A stretch of DNA of 64,000 nt, from contig NZ_JACHXS010000001.1 in the NCBI RefSeq assembly GCF_014192225.1, positions 212,440-276,439 of the forward strand, written 5' to 3'. Both the position numbers and the translations under genes were made by a program. The DNA is from Pseudoduganella umbonata (GTDB lineage Bacteria > Pseudomonadota > Gammaproteobacteria > Burkholderiales > Burkholderiaceae_D). Numbering within the stretch: the first letter of the stretch is position 1; each line of letters begins with the position of its first letter. Under the pieces are notes generated by a model that saw only the letters and a list, made by a program, of their open reading frames with translations, was not told the origin of the DNA and made no database searches. Shown piece after piece: positions 16,774 to 26,333 of this stretch.

Positions 16774-19700
16774 ATGGCCCAACCGTTGACAGACATCGCC
16801 GACATCGTCGCGCAACGCCGCCGTGCCTGGCGGCGCGGCAGGAACCTGGCCGCGCCGCGCAGCGTGCCGTGGGCGCTGTACGCGGTGGCGGCAGGCGTGC
16901 TGCTGGGCGGAGCGGTGCTGGGCGTAAACGCGCTGCGGTTGGGAAGCGCAGCCGCCGCGACCGCCGTGGGCACCGATGCGCTGCGCGCGGCGTCGCTGCT
17001 GCAGCCGGTCGTGCCGGGGGGCCGGTTCGCCGTCCCGGACGTGCCGGGAGTGACGATGCTGCCGCAGCCCGGCGGCGCCATCGTCGTGGCCAGCCGCATG
17101 CGGCCGGAATCGCCGGTGCGGGTCGACCTGTGCCGCCAGCCAACCGATGGGATTGGCCGGATGATCCCGCTGCGGCTCGGGATGCGCTTTGGCGAGGCCG
17201 GCGTGCGGGTAGCGCGCGGCGCGCTGCTGGTGGCGCAAGGGTCGCCGCTGACGGCCGCGATGCCGCAACTGCGCCTGACCGGCCAGGCCGGCCTGCCGCT
17301 GCAACTGGCGTGGAGCGGCGCCCCGGCACGCTGGCTCGGTAATGGCGGCGAAGGCATTGTCCAGGGTGCCGCCGGCCGGGCGATGCTGCGCGACGAAGGG
17401 TGGCTGGCGTGGCAAGGAGGGGCGTTACACCTGCTGCGCCGCCCGGCCGCCGCCTGCCCGCGGGCGGGCGAACTGGTCGCACGCCTGTATCGACCGGATG
17501 CCGCACAGCACGGCAGGGCCCGCGTGACGGCGTTCGCCGCCCATGGCGCCAGCGCGACGGTGTGGCTGGCGCCCGGCAGCCATGCGGTCGCGGCGGCGCC
17601 GGCGCCGGCACTGGAGGACGAAACGCTGTTCGCCGCCTTGCAGGCGCACGGCCTGGTACGGCTGGCGGACGATGGCGCCATCGTGCTGGCGCCGCAGGAC
17701 TTGCCGGCCTGGCGTGCCGCGCCCGCATGGCAGCGCGCGGCCGACCTCGATGCCTGGCACCACGTGCGGATCGACGATGCCACCGCCGCGCTGCTGCGCC
17801 GCCTGTACCGCCAGGCCGACGGCAGCTATGTGCGCCGGCAGGTCGCGCTGTACAACAGCGAGCGCGCGCTGCTGGCGTGGCGCGTGCGGGCCGGCGACGC
17901 GTCCCGCTGGCATGCCGACGGCCCGGCGACGGAATCCATGGCGCCACAGGCGGCGCGCCTGTTCGCCACGCTGCCGCAGGGCTGGCAGCCGTGGTCGCGC
18001 CTCGCGGCGATGCCGCACGGCGCCGCGGCCGCACGCCTGTCGCTCGACCTGCCGCATCCCGCCACGGGCGGCGAACCCCTGGTGCTGCTGGTAGCCGGGC
18101 GCGTGATGGGGGTCGACGGCGCGACGATGGCATCGCGCGCCGTCTGCGACGGCCGGGGATGCGGGGCGGCCGATGACGTCCGGGAGTTGCACCTGCGGGC
18201 GCTGCCCGGTGCGCGCCGCATCGTGCTGGCGGTGGCGCCGCTCGACGCGCGCACGCTGGAACGGCCGGGCGAACGCCAGTACCGGCACCTGCGCGTGGTG
18301 GCGAACCGGATCGTCTGGCAGCCGCTTGCCGGACCGGCCTACGGTACCGCGCCGGACCGTGGCCCAGCCCAGGGACCGGGCGCAAGACAGCCCGCCAGCC
18401 CCGCGCTGCTGGCGGACCGCAACGGTACGCCGCTGTGGGCCGGCGATGCGGCCACCGCGGCTGCTGCCGGTGCGGGGCTGGCGCCGCTGCTGGGCCTTGG
18501 TCCCGAGCACGACACCGGCATCGCCGGCATGCTGGCACGCGCCGGCGCCGGCGGCGGCGGTGCGCGGGCCCGCCTGTCGCTCGACCTGCCGCTGCAGGCA
18601 CTGGCGCAGCGCATACTCGACTGCGTGGCGCTGCAACGGGGGCGCTGGTCCGGCGAGCGGTGCGAAGGCGCCCAAGCGGCACCGCCGCGGCGCAAGGCCG
18701 GCTTCGTCGTGCTCGATGCGGAAAACGGCGACATCCTGGCGGCAGCCGGCGCCGGCCAGCCGTCCGTCGACGCGGGCAACTGGCTGGAGGCGCGCGCGCT
18801 GGACCGCGCCAACCCGGCCGGCAGCCCGCTGCGCCTGCCCGCGCTGCAGCACGATGGCGGCGCCCATCACAGCCCTGGTTCGACCTTCAAGGTGGTCAGC
18901 GCGCTGGGCCTCGAACTGGCCGCCCGCGACGACCGGCAGCTCGACGCGCTGATGGCCGGGCCGCCGCTGCCGGCGATCAATGCCCTGGCGCGCGAACGCG
19001 GCTTCGATTTCACGACCGGTGCCGCCACGTATCCGGCAGGCGCGCGCGGCGCCTACGTGACGAATTACCGCGAGCAGGGCATCGACCGCCGCGCGCAGGA
19101 CGGCCGGCTCGGCCTGGCGCAGGCGTTGGCCTACAGCCTGAACACGTGGTTCGCGTGGACCGGCGAACTGTCCGACCGCACGCTGGGCGGCCGCGCGGAA
19201 GGCGGCATGCCCGATGTGCAGCCGCTCGAAGCGGGCGCGCTGGATGGCGCCCGCCCGATCCTGGCCGCGGCGCGCCGGCTCGGCTTCACCCGCCCGCTGC
19301 GGCTGGACGGCGGCCTGCTGCCGGCCGGCTTCCGCTGGCATGACTACGATGCGCTGCAAGCGACGCCGGCCCGCATCGACCCGGTCCACACGCGCCACGA
19401 ACTGCGCCAGATGAGCATTGGCCTGCGCATGCAGGCGACGCCGCTGCAGATGGCGCTGGCCGCGGCCGCGATCGGGCAGGGCGCCACCGTCGCGCCGCGC
19501 CTGCTGCTGGAGCTGGACGGCCGCTCCGCCGCTGGCCCCGCGCCGGAACGGCTGGATGCGCGCCTCGACCGCATCCGTGCCGGCATGAAAGGCGTGATCG
19601 ACGCCGGCACGGCGGCCAGCGCGTTCCGCGGCCTGCCGCGCGCGGTCCGCGCCGGGCTGTACGGCAAGACCGGCACCGCGCCCACTGGCGAGGGTAGCGG

Positions 19701-19890
19701 CACCGTGTGGTTCACTGGCTGGCTGGAACCGGGCAGCCTGCCGGGCCAGCGGCACCGGCTCGCTTTCGCCGTCTACGCCAGCCACTCGGACGGCAGCGGT
19801 GGCGACCACGCGGCCCCTGCCGTGGCGGCGCTGCTGGCCGCGCTGGCCGGCCAGGGCGGCAGTCCAAACGGACAATTGAAGGGTAAATGA
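16774..19890 (+). CDS. Large membrane-anchored penicillin-binding transpeptidase-like protein
   Basis: A 1038-residue protein with a basic cytoplasmic tail, one TM helix (about 33-53) and a periplasmic body. The C-terminal third has the three D,D-transpeptidase motifs: SxxK as Ser703-TFK ('SPGSTFKVVS'), SxN as Ser788-Leu-Asn ('YSLNTWF') and KTG at Lys965 ('YGKTGTAP'). Order and spacing fit class B PBPs of the FtsI/PbpA kind, which cross-link peptidoglycan, yet the protein is about 400 residues longer and residues 60-600 match no PBP domain I recognise. The ATG at 16774 is chosen because the preceding in-frame start at 16696 lies in the repeat region. Its stop overlaps the next gene by 4 bp. 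It opens the 16.8-28.7 kb block. Confidence 0.85.
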   Translation: MAQPLTDIADIVAQRRRAWRRGRNLAAPRSVPWALYAVAAGVLLGGAVLGVNALRLGSAAAATAVGTDALRAASLLQPVVPGGRFAVPDVPGVTMLPQPGGAIVVASRMRPESPVRVDLCRQPTDGIGRMIPLRLGMRFGEAGVRVARGALLVAQGSPLTAAMPQLRLTGQAGLPLQLAWSGAPARWLGNGGEGIVQGAAGRAMLRDEGWLAWQGGALHLLRRPAAACPRAGELVARLYRPDAAQHGRARVTAFAAHGASATVWLAPGSHAVAAAPAPALEDETLFAALQAHGLVRLADDGAIVLAPQDLPAWRAAPAWQRAADLDAWHHVRIDDATAALLRRLYRQADGSYVRRQVALYNSERALLAWRVRAGDASRWHADGPATESMAPQAARLFATLPQGWQPWSRLAAMPHGAAAARLSLDLPHPATGGEPLVLLVAGRVMGVDGATMASRAVCDGRGCGAADDVRELHLRALPGARRIVLAVAPLDARTLERPGERQYRHLRVVANRIVWQPLAGPAYGTAPDRGPAQGPGARQPASPALLADRNGTPLWAGDAATAAAAGAGLAPLLGLGPEHDTGIAGMLARAGAGGGGARARLSLDLPLQALAQRILDCVALQRGRWSGERCEGAQAAPPRRKAGFVVLDAENGDILAAAGAGQPSVDAGNWLEARALDRANPAGSPLRLPALQHDGGAHHSPGSTFKVVSALGLELAARDDRQLDALMAGPPLPAINALARERGFDFTTGAATYPAGARGAYVTNYREQGIDRRAQDGRLGLAQALAYSLNTWFAWTGELSDRTLGGRAEGGMPDVQPLEAGALDGARPILAAARRLGFTRPLRLDGGLLPAGFRWHDYDALQATPARIDPVHTRHELRQMSIGLRMQATPLQMALAAAAIGQGATVAPRLLLELDGRSAAGPAPERLDARLDRIRAGMKGVIDAGTAASAFRGLPRAVRAGLYGKTGTAPTGEGSGTVWFTGWLEPGSLPGQRHRLAFAVYASHSDGSGGDHAAPAVAALLAALAGQGGSPNGQLKGK

Positions 19891-21191
19891 CGGCATCCAC
19901 GCGGCAACGGGCGACGCTCAGCCATGGCATGATGGGCGGTGTTCTCCCATTTTCAGATGCTATGAGGCTGCCAGGAACGCGCTACCAGGAACCCGGCTGG
20001 GAAGCGGTGCGGAAATTGCTAGGGCAAGCGTCGCTGGTCGCCTTCCGGCAGTGCGACCTGGCGCACCTGCTCGACCCGGCACGGCACGCGGCAATGCTCG
20101 ACTGGTACACCGATGCGGTGGCCGGGAGCCTGCGGGGGGCGGGCCGGGCGCTGCGCGGGGCAGCGCCCGGCAACAGCTATGGCGACAGCGCCGGCGACCT
20201 GGCCCTCGCGCTGCTGTTCGAACTGCAGGCGCAACCGGCCTTCTTCGCGGCATTCGCCTCCGCCATCGCCGCCGCGCACGCGAAGGAAGGCGCGTTCTGG
20301 CAGCACGCCGCCGGCGACACGCTGCTGCGCAAGAAGGTCAACGACATGTTCGCCACGCTGCGCGACAGGGTCGATGCCGACAATTACCAGGCCGCCACGG
20401 GCCAGCCCTGCACGCCGAACCGCATCTATACGTACCGCATGCTGGACATGGCCTATGCGGCGATCGCCCAGGTGTTCGCGGGCTGGCCGGGTACCGCGCA
20501 GCAGGTCGCCGCGATCCTCGGCCGCGAGGCGGACGGCATGCCGATCGAACTACGGCGCATGAAGTCGATCGCGCAGTGCCAGGCCGCGTGGGTGATCAAC
20601 TGGAGCGCCACGCTGGAACGCTTCACGGGCGCGCCCGGCCCGCTGCACACGAAATCGAAACGCTTCGCCAGCCTGCGCAACGGCATGGAAAAGATCGCCG
20701 CGATGCTGGCCGAGATCGGCGACTACCAGGAGCTGTCCGCCAATCGCGACGGCGACGACTGGCGCCGCGATGGCGAAGACGCCGCCGCCTGGCTGGACGA
20801 TCTCGACCGTGTCGCCGCCGCGGCCTGCCCGCATGGCGTGGCCGACCGCATCCTGCCGCCGCCGGACGATGATGGGGAGGCCGATGCCGGCGGTGACGCC
20901 GTTTCCGCCGCCCCCGGCTATGATGGGATGCCGGCCCGCGCGGCGGCGCTGGCCGCCCTGAACGACGAAGCGCTGCCGGTGCGGCTGGCGGTCTGCCTGA
21001 AACTGCTGGGCCCGGCGGACGACAGCTACCCCGACGACTGGCTGGACGGGGAGACGGGGGAATTGCCGACCTTGCAGCGGCTGGCGCAGGTCGGCGGCAT
21101 GTCCGTGCCCACGCTGCGCAAGCGGCGCAACGCGGCGATCGGGCGCCTCGCCGGCCTGGCCGGCATGACTGGAGAACAGAATGAATCTTGA
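19887..21191 (+). CDS. Unknown protein with C-terminal sigma-region-4-like helix-turn-helix
   Basis: A 434-residue, mainly alpha-helical soluble protein that I do not recognise. The central block 'LLRKKVNDMFATLRDRVD' to 'NRIYTYRMLDMAYAAIAQVF' is helical; residues 300-340 are acidic and low-complexity; the last 40 residues ('LPTLQRLAQVGGMSVPTLRKR') look like a sigma-factor region-4 type HTH. It may regulate or scaffold the block. It overlaps the transpeptidase gene by 4 bp (ATGA) and the next gene by 11 bp, so the three are translated together. Confidence 0.6.
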   Translation: MTASTRQRATLSHGMMGGVLPFSDAMRLPGTRYQEPGWEAVRKLLGQASLVAFRQCDLAHLLDPARHAAMLDWYTDAVAGSLRGAGRALRGAAPGNSYGDSAGDLALALLFELQAQPAFFAAFASAIAAAHAKEGAFWQHAAGDTLLRKKVNDMFATLRDRVDADNYQAATGQPCTPNRIYTYRMLDMAYAAIAQVFAGWPGTAQQVAAILGREADGMPIELRRMKSIAQCQAAWVINWSATLERFTGAPGPLHTKSKRFASLRNGMEKIAAMLAEIGDYQELSANRDGDDWRRDGEDAAAWLDDLDRVAAAACPHGVADRILPPPDDDGEADAGGDAVSAAPGYDGMPARAAALAALNDEALPVRLAVCLKLLGPADDSYPDDWLDGETGELPTLQRLAQVGGMSVPTLRKRRNAAIGRLAGLAGMTGEQNES

Positions 21192-21717
21192 TGCCAAGCT
21201 GCGCGAGCGGCTGCTGCTGGCGCGCGCGGTAGCCGGCGACCGGCTCATGCTGGCCGACGCCACGCTGCTGGCGGCGCTGGACGGTACGCGCCCGTTGAGT
21301 CCCGGCGAACTGGCGGCGCTGAACGGTTCGCCGGCCACGCTGCGCCGCTTCCGCCACCTGGCGCTGGCGCGCCGCCGTGGCGGCTGGCAATCGTCGACCG
21401 GCATGCTGCGCGCGGCCTCCAGCGGCGACGTGCCGGCGCTGACGACCGACGACGGCCTGTGGACGCTGCACTTCGTTGCCCAGGACGGCGGCTGGCGGGT
21501 GGTGCTGGCGCTCGACGCGGCGGCCCCCGTTGCCGCCGGCCTGCTGCGCGAGCGCACCCTGCTGCGGGTCACGGACGGCGCCGGCACCACCCTGCTGCAA
21601 GGCCGCCTCGATGCGGATGGCGAGTGCGAGCATGCGTGGCCATTCGCGGCGGCGCCGGCCGATCACCTGCAGCGGCATGGCGCCACGTTCGCCGTCACCG
21701 CGCTGGCGGCGCCATGA
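21181..21717 (+). CDS. Small unknown protein of the kinase/transpeptidase block
   Basis: A 178-residue soluble protein of unknown function. The N-terminal half is helical ('LAALNGSPATLRRFRHLALARR' region), the rest looks like beta strands ('DGLWTLHFVAQDGGWRVVLAL'). No signal peptide or TM. It starts 11 bp inside the preceding gene and its stop overlaps the next start (ATGA). The tight packing suggests a subunit partner of its neighbours. Confidence 0.6.
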   Translation: MNLDAKLRERLLLARAVAGDRLMLADATLLAALDGTRPLSPGELAALNGSPATLRRFRHLALARRRGGWQSSTGMLRAASSGDVPALTTDDGLWTLHFVAQDGGWRVVLALDAAAPVAAGLLRERTLLRVTDGAGTTLLQGRLDADGECEHAWPFAAAPADHLQRHGATFAVTALAAP

Positions 21718-22835
21718 GCGAACGCCGGGAGCCGTCGCTCGGTGGCGCGGATGACGCCGCGGATACCGGCACGGTCACTGATACGCGCGCCGGCGGGGGG
21801 TTGCCGGTGGCGGCGCTGTGCGGCACGATTCCCGCGCCGCCCGGCGCCACCTTCATCGTGTTCGGCGCGGACGGCCAGGCGCGCCGGATTGCCGGGGGCG
21901 GCAGCGGCAAGGCGGCCCTCCCGGGCAAGGGCGAAACGGCATGGTGGTTCGTGCCCGGCCCCCATGCGGTCGCGCTGGTGCCATTCGCCGGCGCGCCCGA
22001 AGTGGGCCTGCGGCTGGCCTTCGTCGTCGATACCGCCGACCCGCGGCTGGCGCGCCAGCGCTTCGACCTGTTCCTGTTCAGCGAGGTCGCGGGGCAGGCC
22101 GGCAGCCTGCCGCTGGCGGACCTGGCCGGGCGCGTCGAAGGGGCGCTGCGTGGCGCCTTGGCAGGTGGCACGCTGGATCTGCCGCCGTGCACGTCGCTGG
22201 ACGAGTGGAATGCGTTCCGCGCCGGCCTTGACGAGTTGCTGTACATGCGCTTCGGCCTCACGGTGGACGATTGCGTGCCCATCGCGCTGGACGATGTCGA
22301 CTATGCCGGCATGTTGCGCCGCCGCGCTGCCGCGCTGCCCCCGCCCTCGACGCAGGAGGCCCGACAGGAACATGGCCTGGCACCGGTGCCTGCGGCGACA
22401 TCGGAACCGCCGGCCGGCGCGCCAGTCCAGGCCGACGATGCCGCCGCGCTGCGCCGCCTGTTCCTTGAATTGCCGGAGGCATCGCGCACGTTGCGGCTGC
22501 TGCCGGCAACGGCGTTCGCGGTGCGGCAGGCACATCTCCAGCGGCTCGCACTGGCCGCTCTGGACGTCAACACGATGCCGGCCCTGGCATGGTCGGCGCC
22601 GGGCCGCCGCCGTGCCATGGACGAGCAGCGCCGGCTGGCGGCCGCCAGCAGGGATGCCGTGCGCGCGCTGGACGAGCTGTGGGCCGTGCTGGCGCGCATG
22701 AAGCTGGCCGGCGGCAGCGACGATGAACTGGATCGCGTCCTGGCGAATGGCGAATGCCACCTGGCCGCGCGCCGCGGGCAGGCAGCCGGTGAACGCCGGG
22801 AGCCTCATGGCGGGAGCCCTATATATGAGCCATGA
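21714..22835 (+). CDS. SPFH-like domain protein, probable paralogue of the 24036 protein
   Basis: A 373-residue soluble protein. Residues 30-200 follow the same order of strands and helices as the N-terminal SPFH-like domain of the 24036 protein (a beta sandwich around 'FVPGPHAVALVPF', a strand 'LARQRFDLFLFSEV', then helices with 'LADLAGRVEGALRGAL'). The C-terminal part is helical and alanine-rich. I infer an SPFH (band 7-like) membrane-scaffold or ring-forming role, but the match is by eye. It overlaps its neighbours by 4 and 11 bp. Confidence 0.5.
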   Translation: MSERREPSLGGADDAADTGTVTDTRAGGGLPVAALCGTIPAPPGATFIVFGADGQARRIAGGGSGKAALPGKGETAWWFVPGPHAVALVPFAGAPEVGLRLAFVVDTADPRLARQRFDLFLFSEVAGQAGSLPLADLAGRVEGALRGALAGGTLDLPPCTSLDEWNAFRAGLDELLYMRFGLTVDDCVPIALDDVDYAGMLRRRAAALPPPSTQEARQEHGLAPVPAATSEPPAGAPVQADDAAALRRLFLELPEASRTLRLLPATAFAVRQAHLQRLALAALDVNTMPALAWSAPGRRRAMDEQRRLAAASRDAVRALDELWAVLARMKLAGGSDDELDRVLANGECHLAARRGQAAGERREPHGGSPIYEP

Positions 22836-23943
22836 CGTCCTGCGTGGTCCTGCAAGCGTCGCCGCCGATGGCCGGGCCGCCGGGCCCACCGTGTGCCGCA
22901 CCGTGCTGCGCGACGGCCGCACGCTGCTCTTGACCGCCACCGTGCGTCCGCGCGCCAACCGGGCCGACGTCAAGTGCGTGGTGCCGGGCGCACCCGCGCT
23001 CGGCGAGCGGATGGCGGAAGTGGTGCGGCTGGCGCGCCTGACCGAAGCGCGGCTGGACAGCCGGGTGCAGCTGGTACTCGGCATCGACGGCGCGCCGCAG
23101 GAGGGGGAGCGCAACTGGGAACTGGCTGCCGTGCTGGCCGACCGCATGGCGCGCGGCGCCTGGCGCCCGCCGCGCGGCACCGGCGAGGTGATCGCGCTGG
23201 GATGGTCCGATGCGTGGCAGCTGGGCCGCGTGGACGGCTACGATGCGCCGCCCGCTCTGCCGGACACCGGGCCGGACATGGGGCCGGACATCGGGCAGAG
23301 CACAAGCGCTCGCCGCGAACTGGTGCTCGGCGGTGCCGGCCTGCCGCACCTGGGCGCGCTGACCGGCCATGCCGACCCGGGCGGATCGGTGTCGTCGGTG
23401 CGTACCTGGTTCCCGTTGCACAGCGGTGGCATCAACGACACGCTGGCGTGGGTCGAGGTCAGCGTCGCGCCGCTGGCCGCCGATGCGCCCTTGCCCGGTG
23501 CCGACGAAGAGGACACGATCGCCGTGCCGGGCGTCGACGCGGCCGCGCAACTGGCCGTGCGGCAGGCGCTGGCCGGCGCCCGGCATGGGGATGGGCGCGG
23601 GCTCGGTCGCTGGCGCACCGCGGTGCGGTTCAGCGAAGCACGTTTCACCGGGGCATCGTACCAGCTGGCACTGGTCATGGCGGACCGGCTGGCACGGGGG
23701 CGCGACTTCGTGCCGCGCGGCCGGCTGATCGCCACCGGCAGCTCGACGGCGTGGCATGCCGGGCAGGTCGATGCCGTCGACGGACGCGAGGCCAAGCTGG
23801 CGCTGATCCTGGCCGAGGCGGCGGCCGGCGACCGCGTGCTGTTGCCGGGCGCCTGGCACGACGCGTTGCCGCCGGGCTGGGCCGGCGCATTGCGGGCCAA
23901 GGGGGCGTCGTTCGCATGCGTCGACCGCGTCGGGCTGATCTGA
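22825..23943 (+). CDS. Protein with duplicated Lon-protease (S16)-like domain
   Basis: A 372-residue protein made of two related halves. Each has a beta-rich entry, an 'LADRMARG' / 'MADRLARG' helix and a 'GxVDxxD' strand pair. The second half matches the proteolytic domain of Lon: 'TGASYQLALVMAD' in place of Lon's DGPSAG, 'RLIATGSSTAWHAGQVDAVDG', 'REAKLALILAEAAAGDRVLLP'. Ser278 and Lys324 sit where the Lon Ser-Lys dyad is (46 apart; 43 in E. coli Lon). The first half has lost these residues. No AAA domain. It may be a peptidase or a binding module. An alternative ATG at 22807 is also possible. Confidence 0.6.
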   Translation: MSHDVLRGPASVAADGRAAGPTVCRTVLRDGRTLLLTATVRPRANRADVKCVVPGAPALGERMAEVVRLARLTEARLDSRVQLVLGIDGAPQEGERNWELAAVLADRMARGAWRPPRGTGEVIALGWSDAWQLGRVDGYDAPPALPDTGPDMGPDIGQSTSARRELVLGGAGLPHLGALTGHADPGGSVSSVRTWFPLHSGGINDTLAWVEVSVAPLAADAPLPGADEEDTIAVPGVDAAAQLAVRQALAGARHGDGRGLGRWRTAVRFSEARFTGASYQLALVMADRLARGRDFVPRGRLIATGSSTAWHAGQVDAVDGREAKLALILAEAAAGDRVLLPGAWHDALPPGWAGALRAKGASFACVDRVGLI

Positions 23944-24035
23944 TTACGGGCGAAAACACGTCGAGGCCGGCGGCAAGAGTGGGCCGCCTGTTAAAATCGG
24001 CGCGGGCCGATGATGAAAACTGGGAGGGAACTGAC

Positions 24036-26315
24036 ATGTTCAAGATGTTCGGTATCGGTGGTGTCAAATGCCCGCGTTGCGGGCAACGCAACGGTGCCGC
24101 CGGCTATTGCGCGCAATGCGGCCTGTCGCAGGGCACGCCGCGCAGCGAACCGGTACTGGTGGATAACCGCTGGGTGCCGGCCGACGACGAGCTGGCGGTG
24201 TATTTCGGCGTGCGCGAACTGTCCGGCATCTTCACCAAGACGCTGCGGGTGCCGCCCACCACCCGCGCCTACATCCTGCAAGGCAGTAGCGCCACCGAAG
24301 TCCCGCAGGGCGAGTACGAGCTGGAAGGCTTTTTCCAGCGCCTCAACAACCTGCTGCGCGACCAGCACGCCGAAATCCTCATCACCCGCATGCAGCCGCT
24401 GCCCGTTCGGTTCGACCTGGCGGACCTGCATACCGCCGAGCACCTGAAGATCTGCGCCAGCTTCACCGTCGGCATCAAGGTCGAGCACGTGGCCGCGTTC
24501 GCCCAGCATTTCATGACGGCACCCGGCACCGTCACCACGCGGCACCTGCGCGAACTGCTGCAGCAGTCGGTATGGCAGATCGCCGCCGAATTCGTCGGTG
24601 CCCGGTCGATCCGCGAAATGAACGCCAATCCCGAGCTGCGGCCGCAGCTCGACGAGCGGCTGCAGTCGGCGCTGAAGCTGCGCCTTGCCGAGTTCGGGCT
24701 GGCCGCCGTGCAGGTGGAAACGCTCCAGCTGCGCCACGATAAATACGATGCCAACCGTGCCCGCGTGGGCAGCCTGTGGCTGGTGGCCGACGAACGCCAC
24801 GTGCAGATCGAGCATGCGCGGCACCTCGACGAGCTGTATGGCGAAGAGGAATGGCTGGCGCTGGCGCGCGAGGAACAGCAGGCCCGCAACGACTACCGGC
24901 GCGCCGAGCTGCGGCAGGATGCGGCCGTCGACAAGGCCGAGCTGTCGCTGCGCGAGAGCGAGCGGATGCAGGCGATCCGGGCGCGCGAGATCGACCTGTA
25001 CGCGCGCATCGTCGAATCGCGCACGCGCAAGGCGGCCATCGAACGGGGTGCCGGCGCCGCCGCCGCCGAGCTGGAACACGAATTGGCCCAGCGGTCCGCG
25101 GGGCAGGCCGGCGCGGCCGCGGACTGGGAGCACGTGCGCCAGCTTGCCCAGATCCGCATGCGTACCGAACTCGAGGTGGCGCAGCAGGAAGCGGTCGAGC
25201 AGCGCGCGCTGGCGAAGCAGCGCTTCACGCACCAGCTGCACGTGCAGCAGATCCGCAACCAGATGGAACAGGCGCTGGCGATCGAGGACGAAGCGGCGCG
25301 GCGCGCCGAAACGCTGCGGCTGCAACAGGCGCACCTGGCGGCCCAGCGCCGCGAAGCCGAGATCGAGGCACAGCACCATGCGGGCCGCCTGCAGGCCGTC
25401 GAGCTGGCCAACCTGGCACGCCGGCGCGAAGCCGAACGCCTGCGCGACTGGGAAGAAGAACTGCACATGGCGAAGCGCCGCGAGCTGTCGCGCGGCGAGG
25501 ACGTCAAGGAAGCATCGTCCCGGGTCGAAGTGGCCGGCATTACCGCGCGACTGGACGAACTGCGGCGCAGCGGCGCCAGCGCCGAGGCGCTGGCCCAGCA
25601 CGAAAAGCTGCTGCGCACCATCGAGGCCGACGGCATCGCCCAGCGCCAGGCCAATACCATCGCCCACGAGGCGGAAGAGAACCGGCTGTCGCTGAAGCTG
25701 CGCGAACACGAAGCGCACTGGCAGCAGCAGCTACGCGGGCTGGAGCTGGAGCGCGAGGAACGTTACGCGCGCGCCCGCTCCGCCTACGAAACGCTGGTGG
25801 CGCAGCAGAACCATGCCGCCGAGCTGGCGCGCATCGAGATCGAGCGCATCGGCACGATCGGCAACCTGTCCGATACCGGCAAGGTGGCGCTGGCACCCAC
25901 CGCCAACGCCCAGGCACTGGCCCAGTTGCTGAAGGTGCGCACGCAGGCGGAAATGAGCGCCGACCAGCTGCAGGCGCTGGCGCTGGTGGTCGGCGCCGAA
26001 AACAGCGTGACCCCGCTGGAGGCGATGCGGCTGGCCCAGCAGGCGCTGGCCGACGAACGGCTCCAGGCCGATGCCCGGCAGGACAAGGACCGCCAGCACC
26101 AGCTCGAGCTGCTGAAGCTGCAGAACGCCACCCATGCCAATGCGCTGGCGGCGCAGATGCAGCTGGGCGTGGGCGTCGCGCAGGCCGGCGCGCCGGTCCA
26201 TCATCACCACGCGCCAGCGCAGCAGGGGGCATCGGCGTGCGTGAATGGCCACCTGCAACCGGGCAACCGGGATGCCAAATTCTGTGCGGAATGCGGCGTG
26301 CCGCTGCGGCGCTGA
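24036..26315 (+). CDS. Zinc-ribbon / SPFH-like / long coiled-coil protein
   Basis: A 759-residue protein. An N-terminal zinc ribbon uses Cys12-x2-Cys15 and Cys25-x2-Cys28; a SPFH-like domain follows (about 40-260, including 'FDLADLHTAEHLKICASF'); residues 290-640 are a long, charged coiled coil; a second cysteine motif ('CVNGH...FCAECG') ends the chain. The architecture is like the SPFH 'virion core protein'/YdjI-type scaffolds, which form rings or filaments at membranes. The start at 24036 follows 'GGGAGGGAACTGAC'. It lies 92 bp after the Lon-like gene and 18 bp before the kinase gene. Confidence 0.7.
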   Translation: MFKMFGIGGVKCPRCGQRNGAAGYCAQCGLSQGTPRSEPVLVDNRWVPADDELAVYFGVRELSGIFTKTLRVPPTTRAYILQGSSATEVPQGEYELEGFFQRLNNLLRDQHAEILITRMQPLPVRFDLADLHTAEHLKICASFTVGIKVEHVAAFAQHFMTAPGTVTTRHLRELLQQSVWQIAAEFVGARSIREMNANPELRPQLDERLQSALKLRLAEFGLAAVQVETLQLRHDKYDANRARVGSLWLVADERHVQIEHARHLDELYGEEEWLALAREEQQARNDYRRAELRQDAAVDKAELSLRESERMQAIRAREIDLYARIVESRTRKAAIERGAGAAAAELEHELAQRSAGQAGAAADWEHVRQLAQIRMRTELEVAQQEAVEQRALAKQRFTHQLHVQQIRNQMEQALAIEDEAARRAETLRLQQAHLAAQRREAEIEAQHHAGRLQAVELANLARRREAERLRDWEEELHMAKRRELSRGEDVKEASSRVEVAGITARLDELRRSGASAEALAQHEKLLRTIEADGIAQRQANTIAHEAEENRLSLKLREHEAHWQQQLRGLELEREERYARARSAYETLVAQQNHAAELARIEIERIGTIGNLSDTGKVALAPTANAQALAQLLKVRTQAEMSADQLQALALVVGAENSVTPLEAMRLAQQALADERLQADARQDKDRQHQLELLKLQNATHANALAAQMQLGVGVAQAGAPVHHHHAPAQQGASACVNGHLQPGNRDAKFCAECGVPLRR

Positions 26316-26333
26316 AGGAACGGCTGCGTATCG

